Positions 1 through 7,998 of a stretch of 64,000 bases of DNA are shown piece by piece (position 1 is the stretch's first letter; every line of letters begins with the position of its first letter). The position numbers and the translations under genes were made by a program. The notes beneath the pieces are model-generated. The model saw nothing but the letters and a program-made list of their open reading frames with translations. It searched no databases and was not told the DNA's origin. Origin of the DNA: Arthrospiribacter ruber (GTDB lineage: Bacteria; Bacteroidota; Bacteroidia; Cytophagales; Cyclobacteriaceae); the NCBI RefSeq assembly GCF_019343195.1, contig NZ_RPHB01000006.1, positions 248,001 through 312,000 on the forward strand, read 5' to 3'.

Positions 1-17
1 CTTTTTTATTTTTAGGT

Positions 18-269
18 ATGTATACTGTCTATATTTTATATTCCTCCAAAACAAACAAATACTATATTGGATCCACAAATGACATTCAGGCTAGGATAAG
101 ACATCACAATTGTGGGGCAACTCCTTCTACTAAATCAGGAGCACCTTTGTGGGTGATAAAATATACTGAAATTCAACCTGATAAAAGTGCAGCAAGAAAA
201 AGAGAATTAGAAATCAAGAATAAAAAATCGCGAAAGTACATTGAATTTCTGATTAGCTCAGCTGGCTAG
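18..269 (+). CDS. small GIY-YIG domain endonuclease
   Basis: This 83-residue protein is a single GIY-YIG nuclease domain of the UvrC/URI type. The variant motif is visible as VYI (residues 4-6) and YIG (16-18). It is followed by the helix with R26 and R28, and by a charged C-terminal helix with candidate catalytic glutamates at 63 and 65. Family members cut DNA, but free-standing short copies in Bacteroidota have no assigned role. The last codons (SSAG-stop) are read from a tRNA D-arm-like sequence, so the gene ends inside a tRNA fragment. The ATG at 18 gives a full-length domain, so the gene is probably complete despite lying at the window edge. It does not look like part of the hemN transcription unit. 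Confidence 0.8.
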   Translation: MYTVYILYSSKTNKYYIGSTNDIQARIRHHNCGATPSTKSGAPLWVIKYTEIQPDKSAARKRELEIKNKKSRKYIEFLISSAG

Positions 270-290
270 AGCGTCCCGACGCAGGTCGGC
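251..290 (+). other. tRNA-like fragment (D-arm remnant)
   Basis: The stretch GATTAGCTCAGCTGGCTAGA reads like tRNA positions 7 to about 26, with the D-stem GCTC/GAGC and a GG-containing loop. The next bases form a short hairpin (CCGAC, loop GCAG, GTCGG), not a normal 7-base anticodon loop. No T-arm or acceptor 3' strand follows, so this is not a functional tRNA. The stop codon of the GIY-YIG gene lies within it. The likeliest reading is a leftover of insertion or recombination at a tRNA gene, or a degenerate tRNA copy carried with the nuclease gene. Confidence 0.5.
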
Positions 291-365
291 TCTTTTCAAA
301 GCCAAGATTTTTGATTTACCAATTACGAGGATCATTGATTTTCAATCATCTACACCATTTTTCAG

Positions 366-449
366 CTCTTGTCTCTTGTCTCTTGTTTCTTGTCTCTTGT
401 TTCTTGTCTCTTGTCTCTTGTTTCTTGTCTCTTGTTTCTTGTCTCTTGT
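366..449 (+). repeat. heptanucleotide tandem array, 12 units of YTCTTGT
   Basis: Twelve consecutive 7-base units read CTCTTGT or TTCTTGT with no other change. Only the first base varies, between C and T. The array is noncoding and sits between the GIY-YIG/tRNA fragment and the hemN control region. A shorter version of the same unit occurs at 40780-40814 beside rpsA. The array ends 35 bases before the FNR-type box of hemN. Such short arrays can vary in length by slippage. No function is known to me. Confidence 0.9.
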
Positions 450-484
450 TTCAAATCTCTCATCTCCCGTCCCCAATTTTCCAA

Positions 485-506
485 AAACATGACTTTTATC
501 AGGTTT
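485..506 (+). promoter_or_regulatory. FNR/CRP-type operator upstream of hemN
   Basis: The half-sites AAACATGAC (485-493) and ATCAGGTTT (498-506) flank TTTT. They match the perfect palindrome at 11151-11174, in front of the cbb3 operon, at 16 of 18 arm positions. The 5-4-5 core (ATGAC-N4-ATCAG) has the geometry of FNR sites (TTGAT-N4-ATCAA). The centre, 495.5, lies 58.5 bp before the last G of the -7-like CATCTTTG at 547-554. The same offset occurs at the cbb3 site. Binding by an FNR/CRP-family regulator is inferred. Confidence 0.6.
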
Positions 507-546
507 TGATCAAATTCGCATCATCCTTTTTGAGAAAAAACCACTT

Positions 547-554
547 CATCTTTG
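547..554 (+). promoter_or_regulatory. putative -7 element of hemN promoter
   Basis: CATCTTTG matches the Bacteroidota -7 consensus TAnnTTTG at all but the first base. No TTTG is found at the usual -33 spacing, which fits a promoter that needs an activator bound at the upstream palindrome. The hemN ATG follows 18 bases downstream. Confidence 0.4.
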
Positions 555-571
555 CATTCAAAGAAAATCAT

Positions 572-1933
572 ATGAATCAGCGCAAAGCTTCTCTGGTAGA
601 AAAGTACAATATACCGGCACCAAGGTATACTTCTTATCCAACTGTTCCATTATGGTCCAATGATCTTAGTGGGGAGTCTTGGAACATCTTGGTAAAAAAA
701 GCTTTTGATGACTTTAATGACTCAGAAGGGGTAACTCTTTACATACACCTGCCTTATTGTGAAAGTCTATGCACCTACTGTGGGTGTAACAAAAGGATCA
801 CTAAAAACCATCAGGTAGAAATTCCTTATATAGATGCTGTTATTGAAGAATGGAAACATTACCTGGAAATCTTCGGGAAAAACCCTAATCTATCAGGAAT
901 TCATTTAGGTGGAGGCACACCAACTTTTTTTTCGCCAGAATCCTTACAAAAACTTCTGGGGTTTATAAGAGATAGTGCAACTGTGCTACCTCATGCAGAA
1001 TTCAGCTTTGAAGGCCATCCCAACAATACTACCAGAGAACATTTGCAGACCTTGTACAATTTAGGATTCAGGAGAGTTTCTTATGGAATTCAGGATTTTG
1101 ACCTTGAGGTACAAAAAACCATTCATAGGATCCAAACCTTCGAAAAGGTGAAAGAGGCCACAGAGTTGGCCAGAGAAATCGGATACACTTCTGTCAATTT
1201 TGATTTGATCTACGGTCTACCTCATCAAAATATGGCCACCATTACTGACACTTTCTCTAAAGTTGCCTCCCTCAAACCTGATCGGATTGCCTATTACAGT
1301 TATGCCCATCTCCCTTCAGTATTCAAAGCCCAGAAAAGTTTTGAGGCTTTTCTCCCCAATGAAACGGAAAAAAGAAGACTGTATGAAAAAGGAAAGGAAA
1401 TCCTATCGGATATGGGATATTTTGAAATAGGTATGGATCACTTTGCTGTAGAAAACGAGCCACTTTATGAAGCTAAGCTTGCCAAAAAGCTACATAGAAA
1501 TTTCATGGGCTATACGACCTCCCCCTCTAGGGTTTTGATAGGCTTGGGCAACAGTTCTATTTCGGATATCTACTATGCTTATGGCCAGAATGACAAAAAT
1601 ATCGATACTTATAAGCAATCCGTTTTGCACAGTCAGTCTCCTATCCAAAAAGGCCATGTGATGTCCGAAACTGACCTCCATACCAAATCCCTGATCTTGG
1701 ACTTGATTTGCAATCACAGTACAGATTGGTCATACGACTTTTTCACTTCTTTAAACTATCAACAGCTGGAAAAGCTCAATGAATATCAAATGGAAGGCTT
1801 GATCAATTACAGTCCGAAAGGCTTGGAAATCCTCAAAGAAGGAATACCTTTTATACGCATTATCTGCATGACATTTGACCAAAGGATGATGGCCAAGAGC
1901 GAAAAACAATTTGGATTCAGCAAAGCCATCTAA
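572..1933 (+). CDS. hemN: oxygen-independent coproporphyrinogen III oxidase
   Basis: HemN is a radical SAM enzyme that decarboxylates coproporphyrinogen III to protoporphyrinogen IX without oxygen, in cytoplasmic haem synthesis. The [4Fe-4S] ligands follow the HemN pattern C63-x3-C67-x2-C70-x-C72, and a GGGTPTFF SAM-binding stretch follows near residue 112. The 453-residue length and the N-terminal YNIPAPRYTSYP stretch fit true HemN better than HemW. The ATG at 572 was chosen because the longer open frame runs back through the heptamer array from a TTG and would put the operator inside the gene. The convergent cbb3 operon and a shared operator type suggest haem supply for microaerobic growth. 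The 3' end stops one base before the safE-like gene. Confidence 0.95.
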   Translation: MNQRKASLVEKYNIPAPRYTSYPTVPLWSNDLSGESWNILVKKAFDDFNDSEGVTLYIHLPYCESLCTYCGCNKRITKNHQVEIPYIDAVIEEWKHYLEIFGKNPNLSGIHLGGGTPTFFSPESLQKLLGFIRDSATVLPHAEFSFEGHPNNTTREHLQTLYNLGFRRVSYGIQDFDLEVQKTIHRIQTFEKVKEATELAREIGYTSVNFDLIYGLPHQNMATITDTFSKVASLKPDRIAYYSYAHLPSVFKAQKSFEAFLPNETEKRRLYEKGKEILSDMGYFEIGMDHFAVENEPLYEAKLAKKLHRNFMGYTTSPSRVLIGLGNSSISDIYYAYGQNDKNIDTYKQSVLHSQSPIQKGHVMSETDLHTKSLILDLICNHSTDWSYDFFTSLNYQQLEKLNEYQMEGLINYSPKGLEILKEGIPFIRIICMTFDQRMMAKSEKQFGFSKAI

Positions 1934-1934
1934 A

Positions 1935-2639
1935 TCAACGGCACATGGTCATTTCTATTTTTTCATCACCATAATCAAATACCTGAAGCTTGGGGCTTAC
2001 ATAATGGATCCCCAAGCCCAATCCTCTGATGATAAACAATATCCCAATAAACATTGCGAAATAAGGCATTGTCTTGGTGAACTTATTTCTCCAATTGATG
2101 GAAACCAACTTCCCGGACAACATGACAACCATTAGCATGGGAATGGTTCCAAGTCCAAAAAAGGACATGTACAGTGCTCCCTGTATCGGACTCTGCAAGG
2201 CCATGGAAGCCACTAAAGCAAGGTAAACCATACCGCAAGGCAAAAGCCCGTTTAGCAAGCCTGTCACTACAAATGCAGAACTTCCACCTCTTTTGATGTA
2301 TTTACCCAAGCTGGACTTCAAGCGGAAGACTGCTCCAAAAAAGCCGGATCCCGCTATTAACTTTTCTGATTTTTTGTAAAAAAAGGCCAGAAGAACTATC
2401 AGCGCTCCCATAGTCAATGAGAGCCACTGCTGCACACCTGCCAAAGCCAAAGTAAAACCCAAAAATCCTACTAATCCTCCCAGCAGGGAATAGGTAAATG
2501 TCCTTCCCAAGTTATATAGGAGCTTGTTTCTCAAAAAAGCCGAACTGTCTTTGGAAGAAATGGCCATAGCAATAGGACCGCACATTCCCAAACAATGGAA
2601 TGAACCCAGAAATCCAAGAAGAAATGCTGTCCAAAGCAT
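1935..2639 (-). CDS. SafE/TauE-like membrane protein of the cco cluster
   Basis: This 234-residue, roughly six-helix membrane protein is of the kind annotated as sulfite exporter TauE/SafE (UreH-like). The first helix carries C16 and C20 in HCLGMCGP, a motif seen in homologues that accompany cbb3 oxidase genes. In that setting a role in metal or redox handling during oxidase assembly is more likely than sulfite export, but this is inference. It is the last gene of the minus-strand cco operon, three bases after ccoH, and converges with hemN. No strong terminator is visible in the one-base gap. Confidence 0.8.
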   Translation of the reverse strand: MLWTAFLLGFLGSFHCLGMCGPIAMAISSKDSSAFLRNKLLYNLGRTFTYSLLGGLVGFLGFTLALAGVQQWLSLTMGALIVLLAFFYKKSEKLIAGSGFFGAVFRLKSSLGKYIKRGGSSAFVVTGLLNGLLPCGMVYLALVASMALQSPIQGALYMSFFGLGTIPMLMVVMLSGKLVSINWRNKFTKTMPYFAMFIGILFIIRGLGLGIHYVSPKLQVFDYGDEKIEMTMCR

Positions 2640-2642
2640 GGC

Positions 2643-3068
2643 TTAAATATTTATTTTCTTTTCAAGATAAAATTCCTTACCACCCTCCTTCCAGGTCATT
2701 TTCACCCTCCAATAGCCTTCCTTAAGACTTGAAAGATCTACAGAATTGGAGTTGATTTCCAAAATCTCAAAATCTATCTTTCTATCCAGCCGTGCATCTG
2801 ATGGCCTAAAAAAGTGAAGCGTTCCCACTGAACCTACCTTTAGGTGAAGTGAAAGGGACTTTATCCCTTCATGATATTCAATCGCATTCATATCCAAATG
2901 ACTTGCATTGATCATTCTGTCAATCTGCTCCTGGTACTTGATCTCCTGTTCGTAGTAATCATGGGTCACCAGGTGTATATCATCCTGCTTGACACAAATG
3001 GTTACCATGGTGATCATGATAGCTGCAAATGCTACCAAAGTGAGTGTAATACCTTTTCCCCAATCCAT
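2643..3068 (-). CDS. ccoH: FixH/CcoH-like oxidase assembly protein
   Basis: This 141-residue protein has one N-terminal membrane helix (about residues 5-25) and a periplasmic beta-rich domain, as in FixH/CcoH. CcoH helps assemble or stabilise cytochrome cbb3 oxidase. The position directly after ccoG (11-base gap) and before the SafE-like gene is the usual order in Bacteroidota. No catalytic motif is expected. The family is divergent, so the name rests on context, length and topology as much as on sequence. Confidence 0.85.
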   Translation of the reverse strand: MDWGKGITLTLVAFAAIMITMVTICVKQDDIHLVTHDYYEQEIKYQEQIDRMINASHLDMNAIEYHEGIKSLSLHLKVGSVGTLHFFRPSDARLDRKIDFEILEINSNSVDLSSLKEGYWRVKMTWKEGGKEFYLEKKINI

Positions 3069-3079
3069 AGCTGTTTCGA

Positions 3080-4513
3080 TTATTGGTTGTTGTGTTGTTT
3101 TTGGGGCAATGGCCCCATAAAACTTGTTTTTATTCTATCTATCACTTTTCCGTTTTGCGTGAGCAACAAGACTACCTTATCCTGTACTGACTGAATATCT
3201 TCCCCTTGTTTCACCAGAAAAAACCTACCTTCAAATTTACCCTGGGCATCTAAGGTCCAATTTTGGTCTCCTACTATTTCTATTCTATAGGAATCGTTTT
3301 CAGGAATGAGATTCACTTCCTGTTTTTCGAAAGTTTTGTTAATAAATGTCACCTCGTACAGGTTGCTGATATCTCCCGTATCCCTAGCTTGATAAGTCAT
3401 CCCCCTGAAGCGTGTCACAGTAGCAGCCAGATCATCTCTAGTGCTCAGCAAGGCTACAAAGGCCCCAATCAGTACCAAAAGCAAAAATGAATACAGCCTT
3501 ACTCTAGGAGTCATGAGTTTTTGTGTTTGCTGAAGGACACTATTATCTGAGGCATATCGGATTAATCCTGTAGGCCTGTCGACTTTGAGCATGACTTCAT
3601 CACAGGCATCAATGCAGGCCGTACAATTGACACATTCCATCTGTACTCCATTTCTGATATCAATACCTGTGGGACACACCTGCACACAGAGTGTACAATC
3701 CACGCAATCCCCCTTAGGATCTTCTTCAACCTTGTTTTTTCGGATAGGACCGCGAGGCTCTCCCCTAACATGGTCATAGGTAACATTGATTGAATTGGCA
3801 TCCAGCAATACTCCCTGAAGCCTACCATAGGGACATACTACAATACAGGCCTGCTCTCTGAACCAAGAGAATACAAAGAGAAATATTCCTGTGAAGGCCA
3901 TCAATCCGATAAATCCGGCTAAATGCTCTGAAGGCGGTTGACTTACAATTTCCACTACCTGATCTACCCCTATCAGATACGCCATGACTGTATGGGAAAT
4001 TAATAAGGAGATCAAAACAAAGATGAACATCTTTAGCCCCTTTTTCCTTAATTTTTCTCCATTCCAAGGCATGGCGTTCAACTTTCTTTGCTGATTGGCA
4101 TCTCCTTCTATCCAATATTCTATTTTCCGGAAAACCATCTCCATAAACAAGGTCTGCGGACATGCCCACCCACAAAATACCCTACCGAATACTGCTGTGA
4201 AGAGAATGACAAACACAAAGAAGATCAGCAAAAGAAAAATCAACAGATGCGTATCCTGAGGCCAAAACGCAGCCCCAAAAATGATGAATTTTCTTTCGAA
4301 TATATTGAACAGCATATAGGGCCTTCCATCGATTTTGATAAAAGGTCCAATAAACAAAATAGCCAGTAATACCCAAGAGAGGTAAGTCCTCCATTGGTAG
4401 AACTTGCCACTCACTTTCTTTGGGTAGATCCAGTTTCGTTTACCGTCTGCTTGGACTGTCCCCAAAGAATCCCTGAATGTATCAGGCTGAAGATTTGAGT
4501 ATTTACTGGCCAT
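3080..4513 (-). CDS. ccoG: cytochrome c oxidase accessory protein CcoG (FixG)
   Basis: CcoG is a membrane iron-sulfur protein needed for cbb3 maturation; related proteins reduce copper for the oxidase active site. This copy has 477 residues, membrane helices near 43-60, 88-110, 160-182 and 200-218, and one near 335-355. Two ferredoxin-type ligand sets are clear: C270-C273-C276-C280 and C294-C297-C300-C304. Further CxxxC motifs lie at C114/C118 and C223/C227. The C-terminal third is a periplasmic Ig-like domain. It follows ccoP by 43 bases in the same operon. Confidence 0.95.
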   Translation of the reverse strand: MASKYSNLQPDTFRDSLGTVQADGKRNWIYPKKVSGKFYQWRTYLSWVLLAILFIGPFIKIDGRPYMLFNIFERKFIIFGAAFWPQDTHLLIFLLLIFFVFVILFTAVFGRVFCGWACPQTLFMEMVFRKIEYWIEGDANQQRKLNAMPWNGEKLRKKGLKMFIFVLISLLISHTVMAYLIGVDQVVEIVSQPPSEHLAGFIGLMAFTGIFLFVFSWFREQACIVVCPYGRLQGVLLDANSINVTYDHVRGEPRGPIRKNKVEEDPKGDCVDCTLCVQVCPTGIDIRNGVQMECVNCTACIDACDEVMLKVDRPTGLIRYASDNSVLQQTQKLMTPRVRLYSFLLLVLIGAFVALLSTRDDLAATVTRFRGMTYQARDTGDISNLYEVTFINKTFEKQEVNLIPENDSYRIEIVGDQNWTLDAQGKFEGRFFLVKQGEDIQSVQDKVVLLLTQNGKVIDRIKTSFMGPLPQKQHNNQ

Positions 4514-4556
4514 TTTTATTTACTTTTCATTCTTTATTATCGACTGAGACTTGTCG

Positions 4557-5489
4557 TCATTCGGCCTCTTCTACACCTAGCTCTTCTTCACCCAACACAT
4601 CGATAGGCTCTTCAATAGTAGGCTGATACTTTTCCCCTTGCGGTTCTTTAGGATTGGCAGGTGTAGTATTTGTCAAAGTCATGATGTAGCTGGAAACCTG
4701 TTGCATTTCTTCAGGGCTCAGCTGATCTTGCCATGGGATCATCCCCTTTTCAACGACACCATATTTGACCACCGTGAAAATATCCTGAATGCTGCCCCCA
4801 TGGATCCAATATTCATCGGTAAGGTTAGGACCTACACCACCTCCACCATCCATGGCATGACAGGCAGCACAATTGGCATCATATATTTTCTTCCCTGTAG
4901 TCAAAGCTTCGCGCGTTGCATCAAAGACCACCGAGTTTTCATCGATTGAACTGGCAGCCTGTGCTTTATATGCCTCTATTTGAATAGATGCTATGCGAAG
5001 TTCTTCTTCATATTCTTCCACTTGTGTCTTTCCCAGACCCAACACGGAGAAATAGGTAAAGTATAACACCCCAAATGCAATGGTAATGTAAAACACATTG
5101 GCCAACCAAGGCGGCATGTGGTTGTCCAGCTCTACAATGCCATCATAACTGTGGTCCAACTCCAAATCCCTTTCTTCTTTACTTCCGGCAGGCTTAAGCC
5201 TACCGGTAATGTATTTGAGTTTGAATTCATCCCACCAGGATGGTTGATTCGCCAAAGCCGGATTTTGTCTTTTGAAGACTTCTGCCATAAAGCTCATCAT
5301 GTACACCATCAGCACAAGAAGAATCAGGATAACGAGCAACACCACTCCTACGATAATCAGTAAGGTCAATTGACTGCTGTCCATTTTCCTGAGGTCCTCC
5401 ACCCATTGCAATTCGCTGCTCTGGGCCATAGCCGGCATGCACATCAACATACCGGCCATCATCATCATTATGGATTTAAACTTTTTCAT
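4557..5489 (-). CDS. ccoP: cbb3 oxidase c-type cytochrome subunit CcoP, single haem
   Basis: CcoP passes electrons from soluble cytochromes to CcoO and CcoN. The 310-residue protein has a signal-like N-terminus (1-22), membrane helices at about 41-65 and 131-151, the CcoP N-terminal domain stretch MPPWLANVF between them, and one haem c site C207-A-A-C210-H211. Proteobacterial CcoP has two haem motifs, so this is a mono-haem form. The C-terminal tail is rich in Pro and Glu. The start overlaps the ccoQ stop in an ATGA, indicating translational coupling. The early helix at 41-65 is additional to the classic single-anchor CcoP. Confidence 0.92.
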   Translation of the reverse strand: MKKFKSIMMMMAGMLMCMPAMAQSSELQWVEDLRKMDSSQLTLLIIVGVVLLVILILLVLMVYMMSFMAEVFKRQNPALANQPSWWDEFKLKYITGRLKPAGSKEERDLELDHSYDGIVELDNHMPPWLANVFYITIAFGVLYFTYFSVLGLGKTQVEEYEEELRIASIQIEAYKAQAASSIDENSVVFDATREALTTGKKIYDANCAACHAMDGGGGVGPNLTDEYWIHGGSIQDIFTVVKYGVVEKGMIPWQDQLSPEEMQQVSSYIMTLTNTTPANPKEPQGEKYQPTIEEPIDVLGEEELGVEEAE

Positions 5490-5668
5490 AGCTGCTGTTT
5501 TTTTTGATGTTCTTCGTCAAAAGGCAGATCCTTCATACGACTGATGTAATTTTTATCGGCTCTGATCACCCATATAAACATCCCCACAAAGAAGATCACA
5601 AAGATCAAAAGGGAAATGATGGGGTAGATTTCTATATTTTCTATCGAAGTCAAAATATCCTTTTTCAT
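5486..5668 (-). CDS. ccoQ: cbb3 oxidase small subunit CcoQ (FixQ-like)
   Basis: This 60-residue protein has one membrane helix (about 14-36) followed by a basic stretch (RADKNYISRMKDLPFD) typical of CcoQ/FixQ. CcoQ is a non-catalytic subunit that stabilises cbb3 oxidase. It lies 11 bases after ccoNO and overlaps ccoP by four bases. The assignment relies on size, topology and its fixed place between CcoNO and CcoP. Confidence 0.85.
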   Translation of the reverse strand: MKKDILTSIENIEIYPIISLLIFVIFFVGMFIWVIRADKNYISRMKDLPFDEEHQKKQQL

Positions 5669-5679
5669 ATCAATGAAGG

Positions 5680-7812
5680 TTATGGGTTAGTAGCTGTCGT
5701 TTTTTTGATATCAGTACCCAAGCGCTGCAAATATGCGATCAAGGCCACAATCTCTGAATCGGGCATCACTTCCACTCCCGAAGACTGCAGGTTGGAAACT
5801 ATCTGTGCAGCTTGTGTATCCAGGTCCGAATTGGCTACCTGATCATATCCATCAGGGTATGGAACACCCAATTTTTGGAGGGTTCTGATTTTGGCCGGCA
5901 CCTCCGAATGGTCCATGATATTGGTAGCCATCCAAGGATATGGTGGCATCAAGGATCCCGGAGACATACTTCTAGGATCTACCATATGGTGATAATGCCA
6001 GCTGTCGGGATATTTACCACCTACCCTATGCAAATCTGGCCCAGTACGCTTGGAGCCCCAAAGAAACGGTCGGTCATAGACAAATTCTCCTGCTTTGGAA
6101 TATTCCCCATACCTTTCTGTTTCTGACCTGAAAGGTCTGATCATTTGGGAATGACACCCTACACAACCATGGGAAATGTAAAGATCTCTTCCCTGCAATT
6201 CTAGGGGAGTATAAGGTTCCACACTACTGATGGTCGGCACGTTGGACTTGACAAGCAATGTTGGGATGATTTCTACCGCACCACCTATCGCAATAGCTAT
6301 CGTGGCAAGAATGGTGAAGAAAACAGGTTTTCTCTCCCATGCCCTGTGCCAAAACTCACCTTTTTCAGTCACATGGGCCTTGAGCGCAGGAGCTTCATCA
6401 GCCTCTTCGGCCATAAACTTACCCTGCTTGGCAGTTTTCACCATGTTATACACCATCAAGAATGCGCCTGAAAGGTATAGTAGGCCACCAAATGCCCTTA
6501 ACATGTACATGGGTACAATTTGGATCACTGTCTCCAGGAAGTTGGGATATGCCAATCTACCAGCTTCTGTGAATTCTTTCCACATTAATGATTGAGTCAA
6601 AGCAGCCACATACATAGGCAATGCGTAGAAAAGGATACCTATTGTGCCCATCCAGAAGTGGGTATTGGCCAGCTTGGTGGAATATAGGTTCGTCTTCCAC
6701 ATTTTTGGCCATAGCCAGTAAAGCATAGCAAAGGTGAAGAAACCATTCCATCCCAAGCCACCGATGTGCACGTGTGCTACTATCCAGTCTGTATAGTGCG
6801 CTATGGCATTGACGTTTTTCAAGGAGAGCATTGGGCCTTCAAAAGTCGCCATACCGTATGCGGTCACAGCCACCACCATAAATTTCAGTACAGGATCAAC
6901 CCTTACCTTATCCCAGGCACCCCTCAAAGTCAAGAGTCCATTCACCATACCTCCCCAAGAAGGGGCTATCAACATGATCGAGAAGACCACGCCAAGTACC
7001 TGTGCCCATTCCGGCAAAGCAGTATACAGCAAGTGGTGCGGACCCGCCCAGATATAAAGGAAAATCAAAGACCAAAAGTGGATGATGGATAGCTTGTATG
7101 AATATACAGGTCTGTTGGCTGCTTTGGGAAGATAGTAATACATCAATCCCAAAAATGGAGTTGTCAGGAAGAACGCTACCGCATTGTGGCCATACCACCA
7201 CTGAACCAAAGCATCCTGTACACCAGCATAGGCAGAGTAACTTTTAAAGAAAGAAACTGGCAGTGCGAGGGAATTGAATATGTGTAATACCGCCACCGTG
7301 ACAAATGATGCCAAGTAAAACCAGATTGCCACATACATGTGCTTTTCTCTCCTTTTGATCAGAGTTCCGATCATATTGGCACCAAAAGCTACCCATACCA
7401 ATGCGATAAGGATATCGATAGGCCATTCCAGTTCTGCATACTCTTTGGAAGTAGTCAGACCAAGAGGTAAAGTGATGGCTGCCAAAAGTATAATCAGCTG
7501 CCAGCCCCAGAAATTGATCCAGCTGAGGGCTTTACTCCACATAGGAGCCTTCAGAAGGCGGGGCATAGAATAATAAATCCCGGCAAAAATCGCATTACCT
7601 ACGAATGCAAAGATCACAGCATTGGTATGCAATGGCCTGATCCTGCCGAATGTAGTGTAAGGATTGCCCAAGTTGGCTTCAGGGAGAAACAGCTGCGTGG
7701 CAGCGATTACCCCGACCAACATTCCGACGAGGCCCCAAGCTATGGTGGCGACCCCGAAGTACTTTACGATCTTATTGTCGTAAGCAAACTTTTCAAGAGT
7801 TGTTCCTGACAT
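5680..7812 (-). CDS. ccoNO: cbb3 oxidase fused subunits I and II (CcoNO)
   Basis: One 710-residue chain joins the catalytic subunit CcoN and the mono-haem cytochrome CcoO, as in many Bacteroidota. CcoN part: haem ligand candidate H62 (PLHTNAV), Cu-B histidines H209 and H259/H260, and H347/H349 in the HVHIGGLGWNG motif. CcoO part: a membrane anchor near 495-520 and haem c site C550-V-G-C553-H554. The enzyme reduces oxygen to water with high affinity and pumps protons. The ATG at 7812 lies one base after the ccoS stop; the longer frame starts at a TTG inside ccoS and is rejected. It is the core gene of the operon. Confidence 0.97.
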   Translation of the reverse strand: MSGTTLEKFAYDNKIVKYFGVATIAWGLVGMLVGVIAATQLFLPEANLGNPYTTFGRIRPLHTNAVIFAFVGNAIFAGIYYSMPRLLKAPMWSKALSWINFWGWQLIILLAAITLPLGLTTSKEYAELEWPIDILIALVWVAFGANMIGTLIKRREKHMYVAIWFYLASFVTVAVLHIFNSLALPVSFFKSYSAYAGVQDALVQWWYGHNAVAFFLTTPFLGLMYYYLPKAANRPVYSYKLSIIHFWSLIFLYIWAGPHHLLYTALPEWAQVLGVVFSIMLIAPSWGGMVNGLLTLRGAWDKVRVDPVLKFMVVAVTAYGMATFEGPMLSLKNVNAIAHYTDWIVAHVHIGGLGWNGFFTFAMLYWLWPKMWKTNLYSTKLANTHFWMGTIGILFYALPMYVAALTQSLMWKEFTEAGRLAYPNFLETVIQIVPMYMLRAFGGLLYLSGAFLMVYNMVKTAKQGKFMAEEADEAPALKAHVTEKGEFWHRAWERKPVFFTILATIAIAIGGAVEIIPTLLVKSNVPTISSVEPYTPLELQGRDLYISHGCVGCHSQMIRPFRSETERYGEYSKAGEFVYDRPFLWGSKRTGPDLHRVGGKYPDSWHYHHMVDPRSMSPGSLMPPYPWMATNIMDHSEVPAKIRTLQKLGVPYPDGYDQVANSDLDTQAAQIVSNLQSSGVEVMPDSEIVALIAYLQRLGTDIKKTTATNP

Positions 7813-7813
7813 G

Positions 7814-7996
7814 TTACTTTGATTTAGGTGTTGGTACTTTTTTGCTATTGTTTGATTGTTTGTTTTCGAAGAGTATCCTGATCGCAGGAGTATGGCTATC
7901 TTCAAACTGCCCCCCTTTCATTGCCCTGAAAAACAGAAACAAGAAAGAGCCTGCTAGAATGAGACTGATCGCTATGAGTATGAATATGACTTCCAT
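7814..7996 (-). CDS. ccoS: cbb3 oxidase maturation protein CcoS
   Basis: This 60-residue single-helix protein matches CcoS: an N-terminal membrane segment (about 3-24), then an FFRAMKGGQFED stretch typical of the family. CcoS is needed to insert haem b and copper into the cbb3 catalytic subunit. It sits two bases after ccoI and one base before the ccoNO start, so translation of the three is probably coupled. Confidence 0.9.
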   Translation of the reverse strand: MEVIFILIAISLILAGSFLFLFFRAMKGGQFEDSHTPAIRILFENKQSNNSKKVPTPKSK

Positions 7997-7998
7997 GT

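Noticed and set aside
251-290. Functional tRNA after the GIY-YIG gene
   Set aside because: Only a D-arm is present. The next hairpin has a 4-base loop, and no T-arm or acceptor 3' strand follows.
366-449. Heptamer array considered as a CRISPR array
   Set aside because: Units are 7 bases with no spacers, and no cas genes are present.
311-571. N-terminal extension of hemN through the heptamer array
   Set aside because: It starts with TTG, reads the repeat as a low-complexity stretch, and would place the FNR-type site and -7 box inside the gene. HemN homology starts at the ATG at 572.
6230-6595. Plus-strand open frames within ccoNO and other respiratory genes
   Set aside because: They lie wholly inside well-supported genes on the other strand and show no domain or ribosome-binding support.
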